A DNA stretch of 5,760 nt. Source: Methanomassiliicoccales archaeon. Lineage in GTDB: Archaea; Thermoplasmatota; Thermoplasmata; Methanomassiliicoccales; UBA472. The position numbers and the translations under genes were made by a program. The notes beneath the pieces are model-generated. The model saw nothing but the letters and a program-made list of their open reading frames with translations. It was not told the DNA's origin and did no database searches. The stretch's first letter is position 1, and every line of letters starts with the position of its first letter. The DNA lies in NCBI GenBank assembly GCA_025457905.1, contig JALOTM010000074.1:1-5760 (forward strand). Direction: 5' to 3'. This document shows positions 1-5,760 of the stretch, one piece after another.

Positions 1-1
1 C

Positions 2-2005
2 GGCTACTCGCTCCCGGCCATACTGGCATGGGAGGGGAAGGAGGTGCATCAGCTCAAGGACCTCCCCGCCGTTCTCGGCCAGGCGAGGGCCATGATCAAG
101 GAGGAGGCGTCCTACGAGGGCGCCATGGCGGCCGGAGAGGCGGTCATGGTGGCCGCCGAGGTCATCGAGGCCCTCAAGTACATCGGATCCGAGCGCCCCT
201 ACGAGGGCACGGGCTATTGCGGGTTCATCCCTGACAAGGTGCTGCGCGAGCTGGGCGTGGCCTTCGTGGACGACACCATTCCCGGGTGCGCGGTGCTCAT
301 CGGCACGGCCAGCGACCCCAAGGGGCTGGTGAAGGTGGTGCGCGACTGCCAGTCCAAGGGCATGCTCATAATCGCCTCCTACGACACCATCAGGCAGCTG
401 CAGGACGAGGGCGTGAAGGTCGGTCTGGACGTCATGCTATACCCGGTGGGGGAATTCACCCAGGTCGTGCACGGCCTGAACTTCGCCATCCGCGCCGCGC
501 TGACCTTCGGCAACGTGCAGAAGGGCGACCGGGATAGGTTGCAGGGGTACCTGAGGAAGCGGCCCAAGGTTTTCGCGCTGCAGCTGGGCCCCATCGACGC
601 CATCAAGGCGGCCGCGGAGTTCGCGGTCCTGCTGAACGGCTCCCCGGTGATCACGGACCAGGACGTGGAGGCCATCCCCGACAGGTTCGTGCCGCAGCCC
701 GATTACGGTAAGATGGTGCAGACGGCCATCGAGCTGCGCGGAATCCAGGTCAGGCTGACCCACGTCGACGTCCCGGTGGCCTACGGTCCGGCGTTCGAGG
801 GCGAGACCGTGAGGCGCCCGGACACGTACGTGGAAGCGGGGGGCGCGGCCAAGACGCTGGCGTTCGAGCTGCTGCGCATGCTCCCCGAGGACCAGGTGGA
901 GGACGGTCGCATAACAGTCATCGGCAAGGACGTGGACGACATGCCGGAGGGCGGCAAGACGCCCCTGGCGATAATCGTGGACGTCTACGGCAAGAAGATG
1001 GAGGAGGACTTCGAGTCCGTGCTGGAGCGCCGCATCCATCAGTTCGTGAACTACGCGGAGGGCGCCTGGCACACCGGCCAGAGGAACACCATCTGGGTGC
1101 GCCTGTCGAAGGGCTCGGTCCGCGCTGGCCTGCGCCTCAAGCACTTCGGCGATATCCTGGTGGCCAAGCTGAAGGCGGAGTTCGGCAACATCGTGTCCAG
1201 GGTGCAGGTGACCATCGTCACCGACGAGGCCAAGGCATTGGAGCTGCTGCCCTTGGCACAGGAGAAGTACCGGTCCAGGGACCAACGCCTGGCGGGGCTC
1301 ACGGACGAGGCCGTCCAGGAGTTCTTTTCATGTGCATTATGCCAATCGTTCGCGCCGAACCACATATGCATCGTCACCCCACAGCGCCTGGGACTTTGCG
1401 GGGCCATCAACTGGCTCGACGCCAAGGCGGCGAAGGAGATAGCCCCCACGGGACCGAACCAGCCCGTGCCCAAGGGCGAGGCCATAGACGAAGCCAAGGG
1501 GCAATGGAAGGGTGTCAACCGGGCGGTCTACGAGCTCACCCGGGGCAACCTGGAGCGTTTCAACGCCTACACCATGATGGAGGACCCCATGACCTCCTGC
1601 GGTTGCTTCGAGGTCATCGTGGCCATGACCGCCGATGCGCAGGGCGTCATCCTGGTCAACCGGGAGTTCGCAGGCATGACGCCGGTGGGCATGAAGTTCT
1701 CCACGCTGGCCGGGAGCATCGGCGGGGGGAAGCAGACGCCGGGCTTCATCGGCGTGGGGCGGAAGTACATCCTCTCCAGGAAGTTCATCCCCGCTGACGG
1801 GGGCTTCCTGCGCATAGCCTGGATGCCCAAGGACCTCAAGGCGCAGATGCGGGAGGGGCTGCAGAGGCGGGCGGAGGAGCTGGGCGAGCCTGACTTCCTG
1901 GATAAGATCGCGGACGAGACGATTACCGACACGGCGGAGGGCCTGGCGGAATGGATGGCCAAGGTGGGCCATCCCGCCCTGAGGATGCCCTCGCTGGTGC
2001 TGTGA
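2..2005 (+). CDS. acsB: Acetyl-CoA synthase catalytic (beta) subunit, bacterial-type, 5' partial
   Basis: Catalytic subunit of the CO dehydrogenase/acetyl-CoA synthase complex; it condenses CO, a corrinoid-bound methyl group and CoA into acetyl-CoA in the cytoplasm. The frame is open to the left edge, and the residues before the GTG at 44 (GYSLPAILAWEGKE) still resemble the family, so that GTG is internal. Visible are 667 codons; aligning the A-cluster with the Moorella enzyme (about 729 residues, from memory) suggests some 60 are missing. All A-cluster ligands are seen: Cys codons at 1331, 1340, 1367 and 1397 (C-x2-C-x8-C-x9-C) for the cubane and bridging sulfur, and the Cys-Gly-Cys at 1598-1606 that holds the distal nickel. 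The Phe of CQSFAPNH (codon 1349) matches the gating Phe next to the proximal nickel. A long N-terminal CODH-interacting domain is present, unlike the short archaeal CdhC (about 470 residues). The gene ends in TGA 15 bases before acsD, in one operon. Confidence 0.97.
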   Translation, partial: GYSLPAILAWEGKEVHQLKDLPAVLGQARAMIKEEASYEGAMAAGEAVMVAAEVIEALKYIGSERPYEGTGYCGFIPDKVLRELGVAFVDDTIPGCAVLIGTASDPKGLVKVVRDCQSKGMLIIASYDTIRQLQDEGVKVGLDVMLYPVGEFTQVVHGLNFAIRAALTFGNVQKGDRDRLQGYLRKRPKVFALQLGPIDAIKAAAEFAVLLNGSPVITDQDVEAIPDRFVPQPDYGKMVQTAIELRGIQVRLTHVDVPVAYGPAFEGETVRRPDTYVEAGGAAKTLAFELLRMLPEDQVEDGRITVIGKDVDDMPEGGKTPLAIIVDVYGKKMEEDFESVLERRIHQFVNYAEGAWHTGQRNTIWVRLSKGSVRAGLRLKHFGDILVAKLKAEFGNIVSRVQVTIVTDEAKALELLPLAQEKYRSRDQRLAGLTDEAVQEFFSCALCQSFAPNHICIVTPQRLGLCGAINWLDAKAAKEIAPTGPNQPVPKGEAIDEAKGQWKGVNRAVYELTRGNLERFNAYTMMEDPMTSCGCFEVIVAMTADAQGVILVNREFAGMTPVGMKFSTLAGSIGGGKQTPGFIGVGRKYILSRKFIPADGGFLRIAWMPKDLKAQMREGLQRRAEELGEPDFLDKIADETITDTAEGLAEWMAKVGHPALRMPSLVL

Positions 2006-2010
2006 CGACA

Positions 2011-2016
2011 AGGTGA
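2011..2016 (+). promoter_or_regulatory. Ribosome-binding site of acsD
   Basis: AGGTGA lies four bases before the ATG at 2021, in the short gap after the acsB stop codon. It is complementary to the UCACCU at the 3' end of 16S rRNA, and it fixes the acsD start. The GGTGA form with short spacing is common in archaea but also occurs in bacteria. Confidence 0.7.
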
Positions 2017-2020
2017 CAAC

Positions 2021-2977
2021 ATGGCCGAGGTACCGGTACCCAAGGAGAAGTGGTCAGGGAAGATAGGGACGGTGGCGCTGGGCGCCACGTCGGAGGAGGG
2101 GGGCACACGTTCCTCCAGGCTCGTCATCGGCGGAGGGACGGGGATGCCCTTCCTCTCGTACGAGGGGCCCACCACCCATCGGCCGCTGATCGCCGGGGAG
2201 GTGCTGGACACCGTGGCCGACCTTCCGGACCTGGTCCGCGAGGAGTTCGGTGGCGCCGTCGACGACCCCGCCGAGTGGGCCAAGGCATGGGTGGAACGGC
2301 ACGGCGCCGACCTCGTCTGCCTCAAGCTCCGCTCCACCGGCCCGGAGGAGGGCGACCGGCCCCCAGAGGAGGCGGCGAAGACCGTTCTGCGCGTACTGCA
2401 GGCGGTCAGCGTGCCCCTCATCGTCTACGGCTCGGGCCACGAGGAGAAGGACGCCAAGGTCCTGGAGGCGGTGAGCAACATCGCCCCCAAGGAACGCCTG
2501 CTGCTGGGCCATGCCGAGGAGTCGGCCTACAAGAGCGTCTCCGCGGCGGCCATGGCCAACGACCACGCGGTAATATCGTTCGCCAATCTGGACGTGAACC
2601 TGAGCAAGCAGATCAACATCCTGCTCACGGACTTCGGGGTGCGCAAGGACCGCATCGTCCTGGACCCCTTGTTCGCGGCCCTGGGCATGGGCCTGGAGTA
2701 CTCCTACTCGGTCATGGAGAGGATCCGCCTGGCGGCGCTGATGGGCGATGCCATGCTGCAGGTGCCCATGGTCTGCGACACCTCCTCCGCCTGGAAGGCC
2801 AAGGAGGCCAGCGAGGAGATCGAGGGCCACGACGGCCTGGAGGAGCGGGCGGCCTGGTGGGAGGCCACCACCGCCTTCGCGGCGCTCATGGCCGGCGCGG
2901 ACCTGCTCATCATGCGCTCCCCGCGCTCCGCCGGGATCGCCAAGAGGGCCATGCGGTCCCTCATGGAGGTGGATTGA
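2021..2977 (+). CDS. acsD: Corrinoid iron-sulfur protein small (delta) subunit
   Basis: Small subunit of the corrinoid iron-sulfur protein (CFeSP), which carries the methyl group from methyltetrahydrofolate or methyltetrahydropterin to acetyl-CoA synthase. The product is 318 residues, the size of bacterial AcsD (about 310-325), and shorter than archaeal CdhD (about 430, from memory). Family-typical stretches are seen: an early GTRSSRLVIGGGTGMPF segment (about residues 28-44), GADLVCLKL (95-103), a central TIM-barrel pattern with LLLGHAEE and LDVNLSKQINIL, and DPLFAALGMGLEYSYS running into VMERIRLAAL (215-240). This subunit has no metal-binding motif of its own; in known structures its barrel helps cap the cobalamin carried by the large subunit. 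The ATG at 2021 is chosen because of the AGGTGA just upstream and the good alignment from there. Its TGA stop shares one base with the start of acsC, so translation is probably coupled. Confidence 0.95.
   Translation: MAEVPVPKEKWSGKIGTVALGATSEEGGTRSSRLVIGGGTGMPFLSYEGPTTHRPLIAGEVLDTVADLPDLVREEFGGAVDDPAEWAKAWVERHGADLVCLKLRSTGPEEGDRPPEEAAKTVLRVLQAVSVPLIVYGSGHEEKDAKVLEAVSNIAPKERLLLGHAEESAYKSVSAAAMANDHAVISFANLDVNLSKQINILLTDFGVRKDRIVLDPLFAALGMGLEYSYSVMERIRLAALMGDAMLQVPMVCDTSSAWKAKEASEEIEGHDGLEERAAWWEATTAFAALMAGADLLIMRSPRSAGIAKRAMRSLMEVD
2965..2973 (+). promoter_or_regulatory. Ribosome-binding site of acsC inside the end of acsD
   Basis: GGAGGTGGA sits within the last acsD codons, a few bases before the ATG at 2977, and is a strong match to the anti-Shine-Dalgarno sequence. 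Together with the TGATG stop/start overlap it supports translational coupling, which would help make the two subunits in the 1:1 ratio needed for the heterodimer. Confidence 0.75.
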
Positions 2978-4299
2978 TGCCCACCGCCATCGAGATCTTC
3001 AAGCACCTGCCCAAGAAGAACTGCGGCAAGTGCAACTATCCAACCTGCCTGGCCTTCGCCATGCAGCTGGCCAACTCCAAGGCCAAGCTGGACGACTGCC
3101 CCTTCGTGTCCGAGCAGGCGCGTGCGGCCCTGGCCGCCTCCTCCGCCCCGCCCATACGCCTGGTGAGGTTCGGCTCCGGCGCCAGGGTCATCGAGCTGGG
3201 GGACGAGACCGAGCTCTACCGGCATGAGAAGAGGTTCTTCCATCCCACGGCCTTCACCGTGGTCGTGCCCGACTCCCTGGCGCCGTCTGAGGCCGGGAGG
3301 AGGGCCAAGGAAATCGCCGCGGTGCGCTTCGAGCGCGTCGGCCAGGCTCTCTCCTTCGATGCCGTTTGCATTAGGGACGTGTCAGGGGATGCCGCGCGGT
3401 TCGCCTCGGCCGCCGAGGCCGTGGGCTCTTCGGTGGACCTGCCGCTGGTGCTCTCCTCAGGCTCGCCAGAGCGCATGCGGCAGGCCGCCATGAAGGTGAT
3501 CCAGCGGAGACCCCTCCTCCACGGCGCCAACGCCCAGAACCTGGTTCCCATGGCCGCCCTGGCCAAGGAGCTGTCCTGCCCCCTGGCGCTGATGCAGAAC
3601 GGCCTGGGGGAGATGGCCGACCTGGTGGCCCAGGCCAGGGCGGCGGGCGTGGAGGACCTGGTCATGGATTTCCGCACCAGCGGTCTCAAGGACCAGCTGG
3701 AGAGCAGCACCGTGGCCCGGAAGCATTCGGTGAAGAAGACCTACCGCGGCCTCGGCTATCCGATCCTGGTCGAGGCGGGCAAGGGGGAGGACGGCATCTT
3801 GCGCGGCATGCTGGCGGTAATGAAGTACGGCGGGCTCGTGCTCTTCGAGGAAATATCCGAGGCGCAGGCTCTCCCCCTGTTCGTTCTCCGGCAGAACATC
3901 TACACCGACCCCCAGGTCCCCATCCAGGTCAAGCCAGGCATGTACCCGGTGAACGGGGCCAAGGAGGACTCCCCCATCCTCTTCACCACCAACTTCTCGC
4001 TCACCTACTTCACCGTCCTAGCGGACATCGAGAAGTCCAAGGCGCCGGCCTGGTTGCTGGTGGTGGACTCCGAGGGCCTGAGCGTGATGACCGCCTTCTC
4101 CGCGGGCAAGCTCACCCCGGAGATCGTGGCCAAGGCGCTTGAGTCCTCGGGCGCCAGGGAGAAGAGCAGGTCCGGAATCCTGGTCATGCCTGGGATGGTG
4201 TCCCGGATGAGCGGCAAGCTGCAGGAGGCAACGGGCCTCAAGGTCATCGTCGGGCCCAAGGAGTCCTCGGGGCTGCCAAAGTTCATGAAAGGGCTATAG
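2977..4299 (+). CDS. acsC: Corrinoid iron-sulfur protein large (gamma) subunit
   Basis: Large subunit of CFeSP; it binds the cobalamin that accepts and donates the methyl group, and a [4Fe-4S] cluster used to reactivate oxidised Co(II) to Co(I). The product is 440 residues, close to bacterial AcsC (about 446). The N-terminal cluster motif is complete: Cys16, Cys19, Cys24 and Cys41 (C-x2-C-x4-C-x16-C) in the setting KKNCGKCNYPTCLAF. A middle TIM-barrel region follows (roughly 95-310), with HGANAQNLVPMAALAKEL and LVMDFRTSG. The C-terminal Rossmann-like cobalamin domain shows TTNFSLTYF (337-345) and DSEGLSVMTAFSAGK (364-378), both family signatures. The start is set by the one-base overlap with acsD and by the ribosome-binding site before it. 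It is the last gene of the visible operon; the methyltransferase gene acsE does not follow directly. Confidence 0.96.
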   Translation: MPTAIEIFKHLPKKNCGKCNYPTCLAFAMQLANSKAKLDDCPFVSEQARAALAASSAPPIRLVRFGSGARVIELGDETELYRHEKRFFHPTAFTVVVPDSLAPSEAGRRAKEIAAVRFERVGQALSFDAVCIRDVSGDAARFASAAEAVGSSVDLPLVLSSGSPERMRQAAMKVIQRRPLLHGANAQNLVPMAALAKELSCPLALMQNGLGEMADLVAQARAAGVEDLVMDFRTSGLKDQLESSTVARKHSVKKTYRGLGYPILVEAGKGEDGILRGMLAVMKYGGLVLFEEISEAQALPLFVLRQNIYTDPQVPIQVKPGMYPVNGAKEDSPILFTTNFSLTYFTVLADIEKSKAPAWLLVVDSEGLSVMTAFSAGKLTPEIVAKALESSGAREKSRSGILVMPGMVSRMSGKLQEATGLKVIVGPKESSGLPKFMKGL

Positions 4300-4330
4300 C
4301 CCACCGGGACCGGATGAATAGGGACGGGCC

Positions 4331-4360
4331 GGGGCCAGCCCTCGCCCCCAACTTCCTTCC
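4331..4360 (+). terminator. Possible weak terminator after acsC
   Basis: A five-base-pair GGGGC/GCCCC stem (4331-4335 and 4344-4348, loop of eight) begins about 30 bases after the acsC stop. A pyrimidine-rich stretch with few T runs (CCAACTTCCTTCC) follows. There is no T-tract of the usual intrinsic-terminator kind, so this is a guess from position. The tighter CTCCC-CGA-GGGAG hairpin at 4411-4423 is an alternative. Confidence 0.2.
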
Positions 4361-4481
4361 ATTACGTCAGGGAGTGTCACAGCGACAGGGCCGTTCATGA
4401 CTGGACCCGGCTCCCCGAGGGAGGGATGACGGCGCGGGATGGCCGCCGGCCCTTGCATCGGCCAGGATTCTGGGGCTTACG

Positions 4482-4500
4482 CGGACTTCGTTTTAAGCGC
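4482..4500 (+). repeat. Direct repeat, copy 1
   Basis: CGGACTTCGTTTTAAGCGC is the first of two near-identical copies lying exactly 50 bases apart in the AT-rich end of the intergenic region. Relative to copy 2 it has two substitutions and one extra base. It contains TTTTAA, which could also serve as an archaeal TATA-like box. A paired regulator-binding site is one reading, but no regulator is visible in the window. Confidence 0.5.
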
Positions 4501-4531
4501 CCTGACTTACCAGACATAATGTGAAAAAATA

Positions 4532-4549
4532 CGGACTTCATTGTAGCGC
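4532..4549 (+). repeat. Direct repeat, copy 2
   Basis: CGGACTTCATTGTAGCGC is the second copy. The eight-base core CGGACTTC and the final GCGC are identical to copy 1. The copy ends 43 bases before the preferred start codon at 4593, so it lies just upstream of the candidate promoter element, where an activator or repressor site could act. Confidence 0.5.
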
Positions 4550-4556
4550 GCGCAGG

Positions 4557-4592
4557 ATAGAGTTAAGTAGGTTCGTTTATCTTGACGCGTTC
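4557..4592 (+). promoter_or_regulatory. Candidate promoter of the aldehyde dehydrogenase gene
   Basis: No Shine-Dalgarno sequence precedes the ATG at 4593. A TTAAGTA element at 4563-4569, preceded by purine-rich AGGATAGAG, is centred about 27 bases before that ATG, which is the spacing of a TATA box for a leaderless archaeal transcript. Read as bacterial, TTGTAG (4541) and TAAGTA (4564) with a 17-base spacer would be poor -35/-10 boxes. The AT-rich composition supports a promoter here, but its exact elements are uncertain. Confidence 0.35.
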
Positions 4593-5760
4593 ATGACATC
4601 TCAACCAGCCGCTGCACCCGCCGCACCTGCGGCTCCTAAACCCGACCCCAAGCCTGAGATCACAGAAATGGTTAACAAGGCCAAGGCCGCGATGAAGGCC
4701 ATCGCCCATTTCGACCAGGCGCAGACCGACGAGCTAGTCATGGCCATCGGCTGGGCCGTGGTCAAAGAGAAGGAATCCTTGGCCAAGTTGGCTGTAGAGG
4801 AGGGAGGATTCGGGAACGTCCCTGACAAGATCCAGAAGATCCGCCTTCGCGTCACCGGCACCATCCGCGACATGCAGAGCATGAAGACCGTGGGCATCGT
4901 CGAGGAGGACCCCGAGAAGGGGCTGATAAAGATAGCCAAGCCCGTCGGAGTCGTGGCCGCCCTGATCCCGTCCACCGGACCGGACGCCACCCCGCCCATG
5001 AAGGCCCTCTGCGCGCTGAAGGGCAGGAACGCCATCATCGTGGCCGCCCACCCCAAGACCCAGAAGTCCTCCGAGCTGGCCGTCAACCTGATGCGCAACG
5101 GCTGCCGTGCCATCGGAGTCCCCGAGGACCTCATCCAGATCATCCAGAATCCCTCAATCGCCAAGACCCAGGAGTGCATGCGCCAATGCGACATGGTGGT
5201 CGCCACCGGCGGCGCCGAGATGGTCAAGGCCGCCTATTCCTCCGGACGCCCGGCGTACGGCGTGGGCGTGGGCAACACCGTGCACGTGGTGGACGAGACC
5301 GGGGACCTGGACGACGCGGCGCTCCAGATCGCCAGGGCCAAGACCTTCGACTACGCCACCAGCTGCCTGGCGGACAACGCCGTGGTGGCGCACGAGTCCA
5401 TCTACAACGCCCTGAAGGAGAAGCTGGTCAAGAACGGCGCCTTCTTCTGCAATGCCGAGGAGAAGGCGCGCCTGCAGAAGGTCACCTGGCCTAAGGGCGG
5501 TCCTCTGCCCAGCCTGGACGTGATCGCCAAGCCGGCCACGCACATCGCCAAGCTGGCCCAGATCGACATGCCCGCCGACCGCACCTTCCTGGTGGTGGAG
5601 GACGACGGGGCGGGGCCCGAGCACCCCTTCTCCGGCGAGAAGCTCTCGGTCATCCTGACATTGTACAAGTACAGCAGCCCCTTCAAGAACGCCGTGGACT
5701 GGGTCAACAGGATAACCGAGTACCAGGGCCTGGGGCACAGCTGCGGCATACACACCAAGA
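4593..5760 (+). CDS. CoA-acylating aldehyde dehydrogenase, 3' partial
   Basis: This enzyme belongs to the aldehyde dehydrogenase superfamily, in the group that interconverts an acyl-CoA plus NAD(P)H with the aldehyde plus CoA (the AdhE N-terminal half, SucD and SauS). The frame runs off the right edge after 389 codons; SucD-like relatives have about 450-470. The catalytic Cys is Cys258 in FDYATSCLADNAVV. Other family signatures are VVATGGAEMVKAAYSSG (202-218) followed by GVGVGN (223-228), FSGEKLSVIL (346-355, with the conserved Glu349), and GHSCGIH (381-387). In IPSTGPDATPP, Gly129 stands where relatives have the Asn of TNP. An Ala/Pro-rich tail (PAAAPAAPAAPKPDPKPE, residues 5-22) precedes the folded part. 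ATG 4593 is preferred over ATG 4668 because the frame stays coding-like and a promoter fits; GTG 4521 is also in frame. Acetyl-CoA is a plausible substrate given the neighbouring operon, but succinyl-CoA or sulfoacetyl-CoA cannot be excluded. It appears to be transcribed separately from acsBDC. Confidence 0.88.
   Translation, partial: MTSQPAAAPAAPAAPKPDPKPEITEMVNKAKAAMKAIAHFDQAQTDELVMAIGWAVVKEKESLAKLAVEEGGFGNVPDKIQKIRLRVTGTIRDMQSMKTVGIVEEDPEKGLIKIAKPVGVVAALIPSTGPDATPPMKALCALKGRNAIIVAAHPKTQKSSELAVNLMRNGCRAIGVPEDLIQIIQNPSIAKTQECMRQCDMVVATGGAEMVKAAYSSGRPAYGVGVGNTVHVVDETGDLDDAALQIARAKTFDYATSCLADNAVVAHESIYNALKEKLVKNGAFFCNAEEKARLQKVTWPKGGPLPSLDVIAKPATHIAKLAQIDMPADRTFLVVEDDGAGPEHPFSGEKLSVILTLYKYSSPFKNAVDWVNRITEYQGLGHSCGIHTK

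Larger units (their letters stand above)
4300..4592. other. Intergenic region between acsC and the aldehyde dehydrogenase gene
   Basis: This 293-base gap has no convincing gene. The left part, to about 4475, is GC-rich and holds short inverted repeats: GGGGC/GCCCC (4331-4335 with 4344-4348), CTCCC/GGGAG with a three-base loop (4411-4423), and TGGCCG/CGGCCA (4440-4445 with 4459-4464). The right part, from about 4480, is markedly richer in A and T, carries a spaced direct repeat and probably the promoter of the downstream gene. The change in composition suggests the end of one transcription unit and the start of another. Confidence 0.7.

Noticed and set aside
44..46. GTG at 44 as the start of acsB
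   Set aside because: The frame remains open to the window edge and the upstream residues still match acetyl-CoA synthase, so the true start lies outside the window.
437..1285. Long minus-strand open frame of 282 codons opposite acsB
   Set aside because: It lies entirely opposite a well-conserved gene, has low-complexity His/Leu/Arg-rich content, and resembles no family; long shadow frames are expected in GC-rich DNA.
2054..2830. Minus-strand open frame of 258 codons opposite acsD
   Set aside because: It is a shadow of the conserved acsD reading frame, with no recognisable domain.
2050..2976. Open frame continuous with acsC that extends upstream across acsD
   Set aside because: This part overlaps acsD in another frame and translates to Gly/Arg/Pro-rich nonsense; recognisable AcsC sequence begins at the ATG at 2977, which has its own ribosome-binding site.
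4397..4429. Ten-codon open frame in the intergenic region
   Set aside because: It is very short, has no ribosome-binding site, and its Gly/Pro-rich product looks like chance.
4360..4506. Inverted GTCAGGG/CCCTGAC pair spanning most of the intergenic region
   Set aside because: Only seven bases match over more than 120 bases of separation, which is expected by chance.
4601..5227. Minus-strand open frame of 208 codons opposite the aldehyde dehydrogenase
   Set aside because: The opposite strand encodes clear aldehyde dehydrogenase motifs throughout; this frame shows no family resemblance.
5154..5753. Minus-strand open frame of 199 codons near the right end
   Set aside because: It is another antisense shadow, rich in Val, Gly and His, over the catalytic domain of the aldehyde dehydrogenase.

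Overview
This GC-rich window (roughly two-thirds G+C by eye) carries the carbonyl-branch genes of the Wood-Ljungdahl (reductive acetyl-CoA) pathway, so it comes from a strict anaerobe. All four genes lie on the plus strand. Arginine is written mostly as CGC and AGG, isoleucine ATA is used freely, and ribosome-binding sites look like AGGTG(A). That pattern fits GC-rich archaea (for example relatives of Methanomassiliicoccales/Thermoplasmatota) but also some GC-rich Actinobacteria and Chloroflexi. I cannot settle the domain of life from this sequence alone.

Positions 2-2005 hold the acetyl-CoA synthase catalytic subunit, open at the left edge with about 60 residues missing. It has the long, three-domain bacterial-type architecture and every metal ligand of the A-cluster. 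It is followed after 15 bases by the small (delta) subunit of the corrinoid iron-sulfur protein (2021-2977). The large (gamma) subunit with its [4Fe-4S] motif and cobalamin domain (2977-4299) overlaps that gene by one base. These three form one transcription unit that enters the window from the left. The corrinoid protein delivers a methyl group to the A-cluster, where it is joined to CO and CoA to give acetyl-CoA. The CO dehydrogenase partner is expected upstream, outside the window.

Positions 4300-4592 are a 293-base gap without a convincing gene. Its left part is GC-rich with weak hairpins. Its right part (about 4480-4592) is clearly more AT-rich, holds a near-perfect 18-19 base direct repeat spaced exactly 50 bases apart, and probably contains the promoter of the next gene.

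From 4593 to the right edge runs an incomplete CoA-acylating aldehyde dehydrogenase with an Ala/Pro-rich N-terminal tail. Its catalytic Cys is present, but a conserved Asn expected in the active site is replaced by Gly. It could interconvert acetyl-CoA, or another acyl-CoA, and the aldehyde, which would connect it to the product of the neighbouring complex; the substrate is not established. No RNA genes, mobile elements or CRISPR arrays were seen. Nothing here amounts to a clearly undescribed system; the aldehyde dehydrogenase and its upstream region are the parts most worth a second look.
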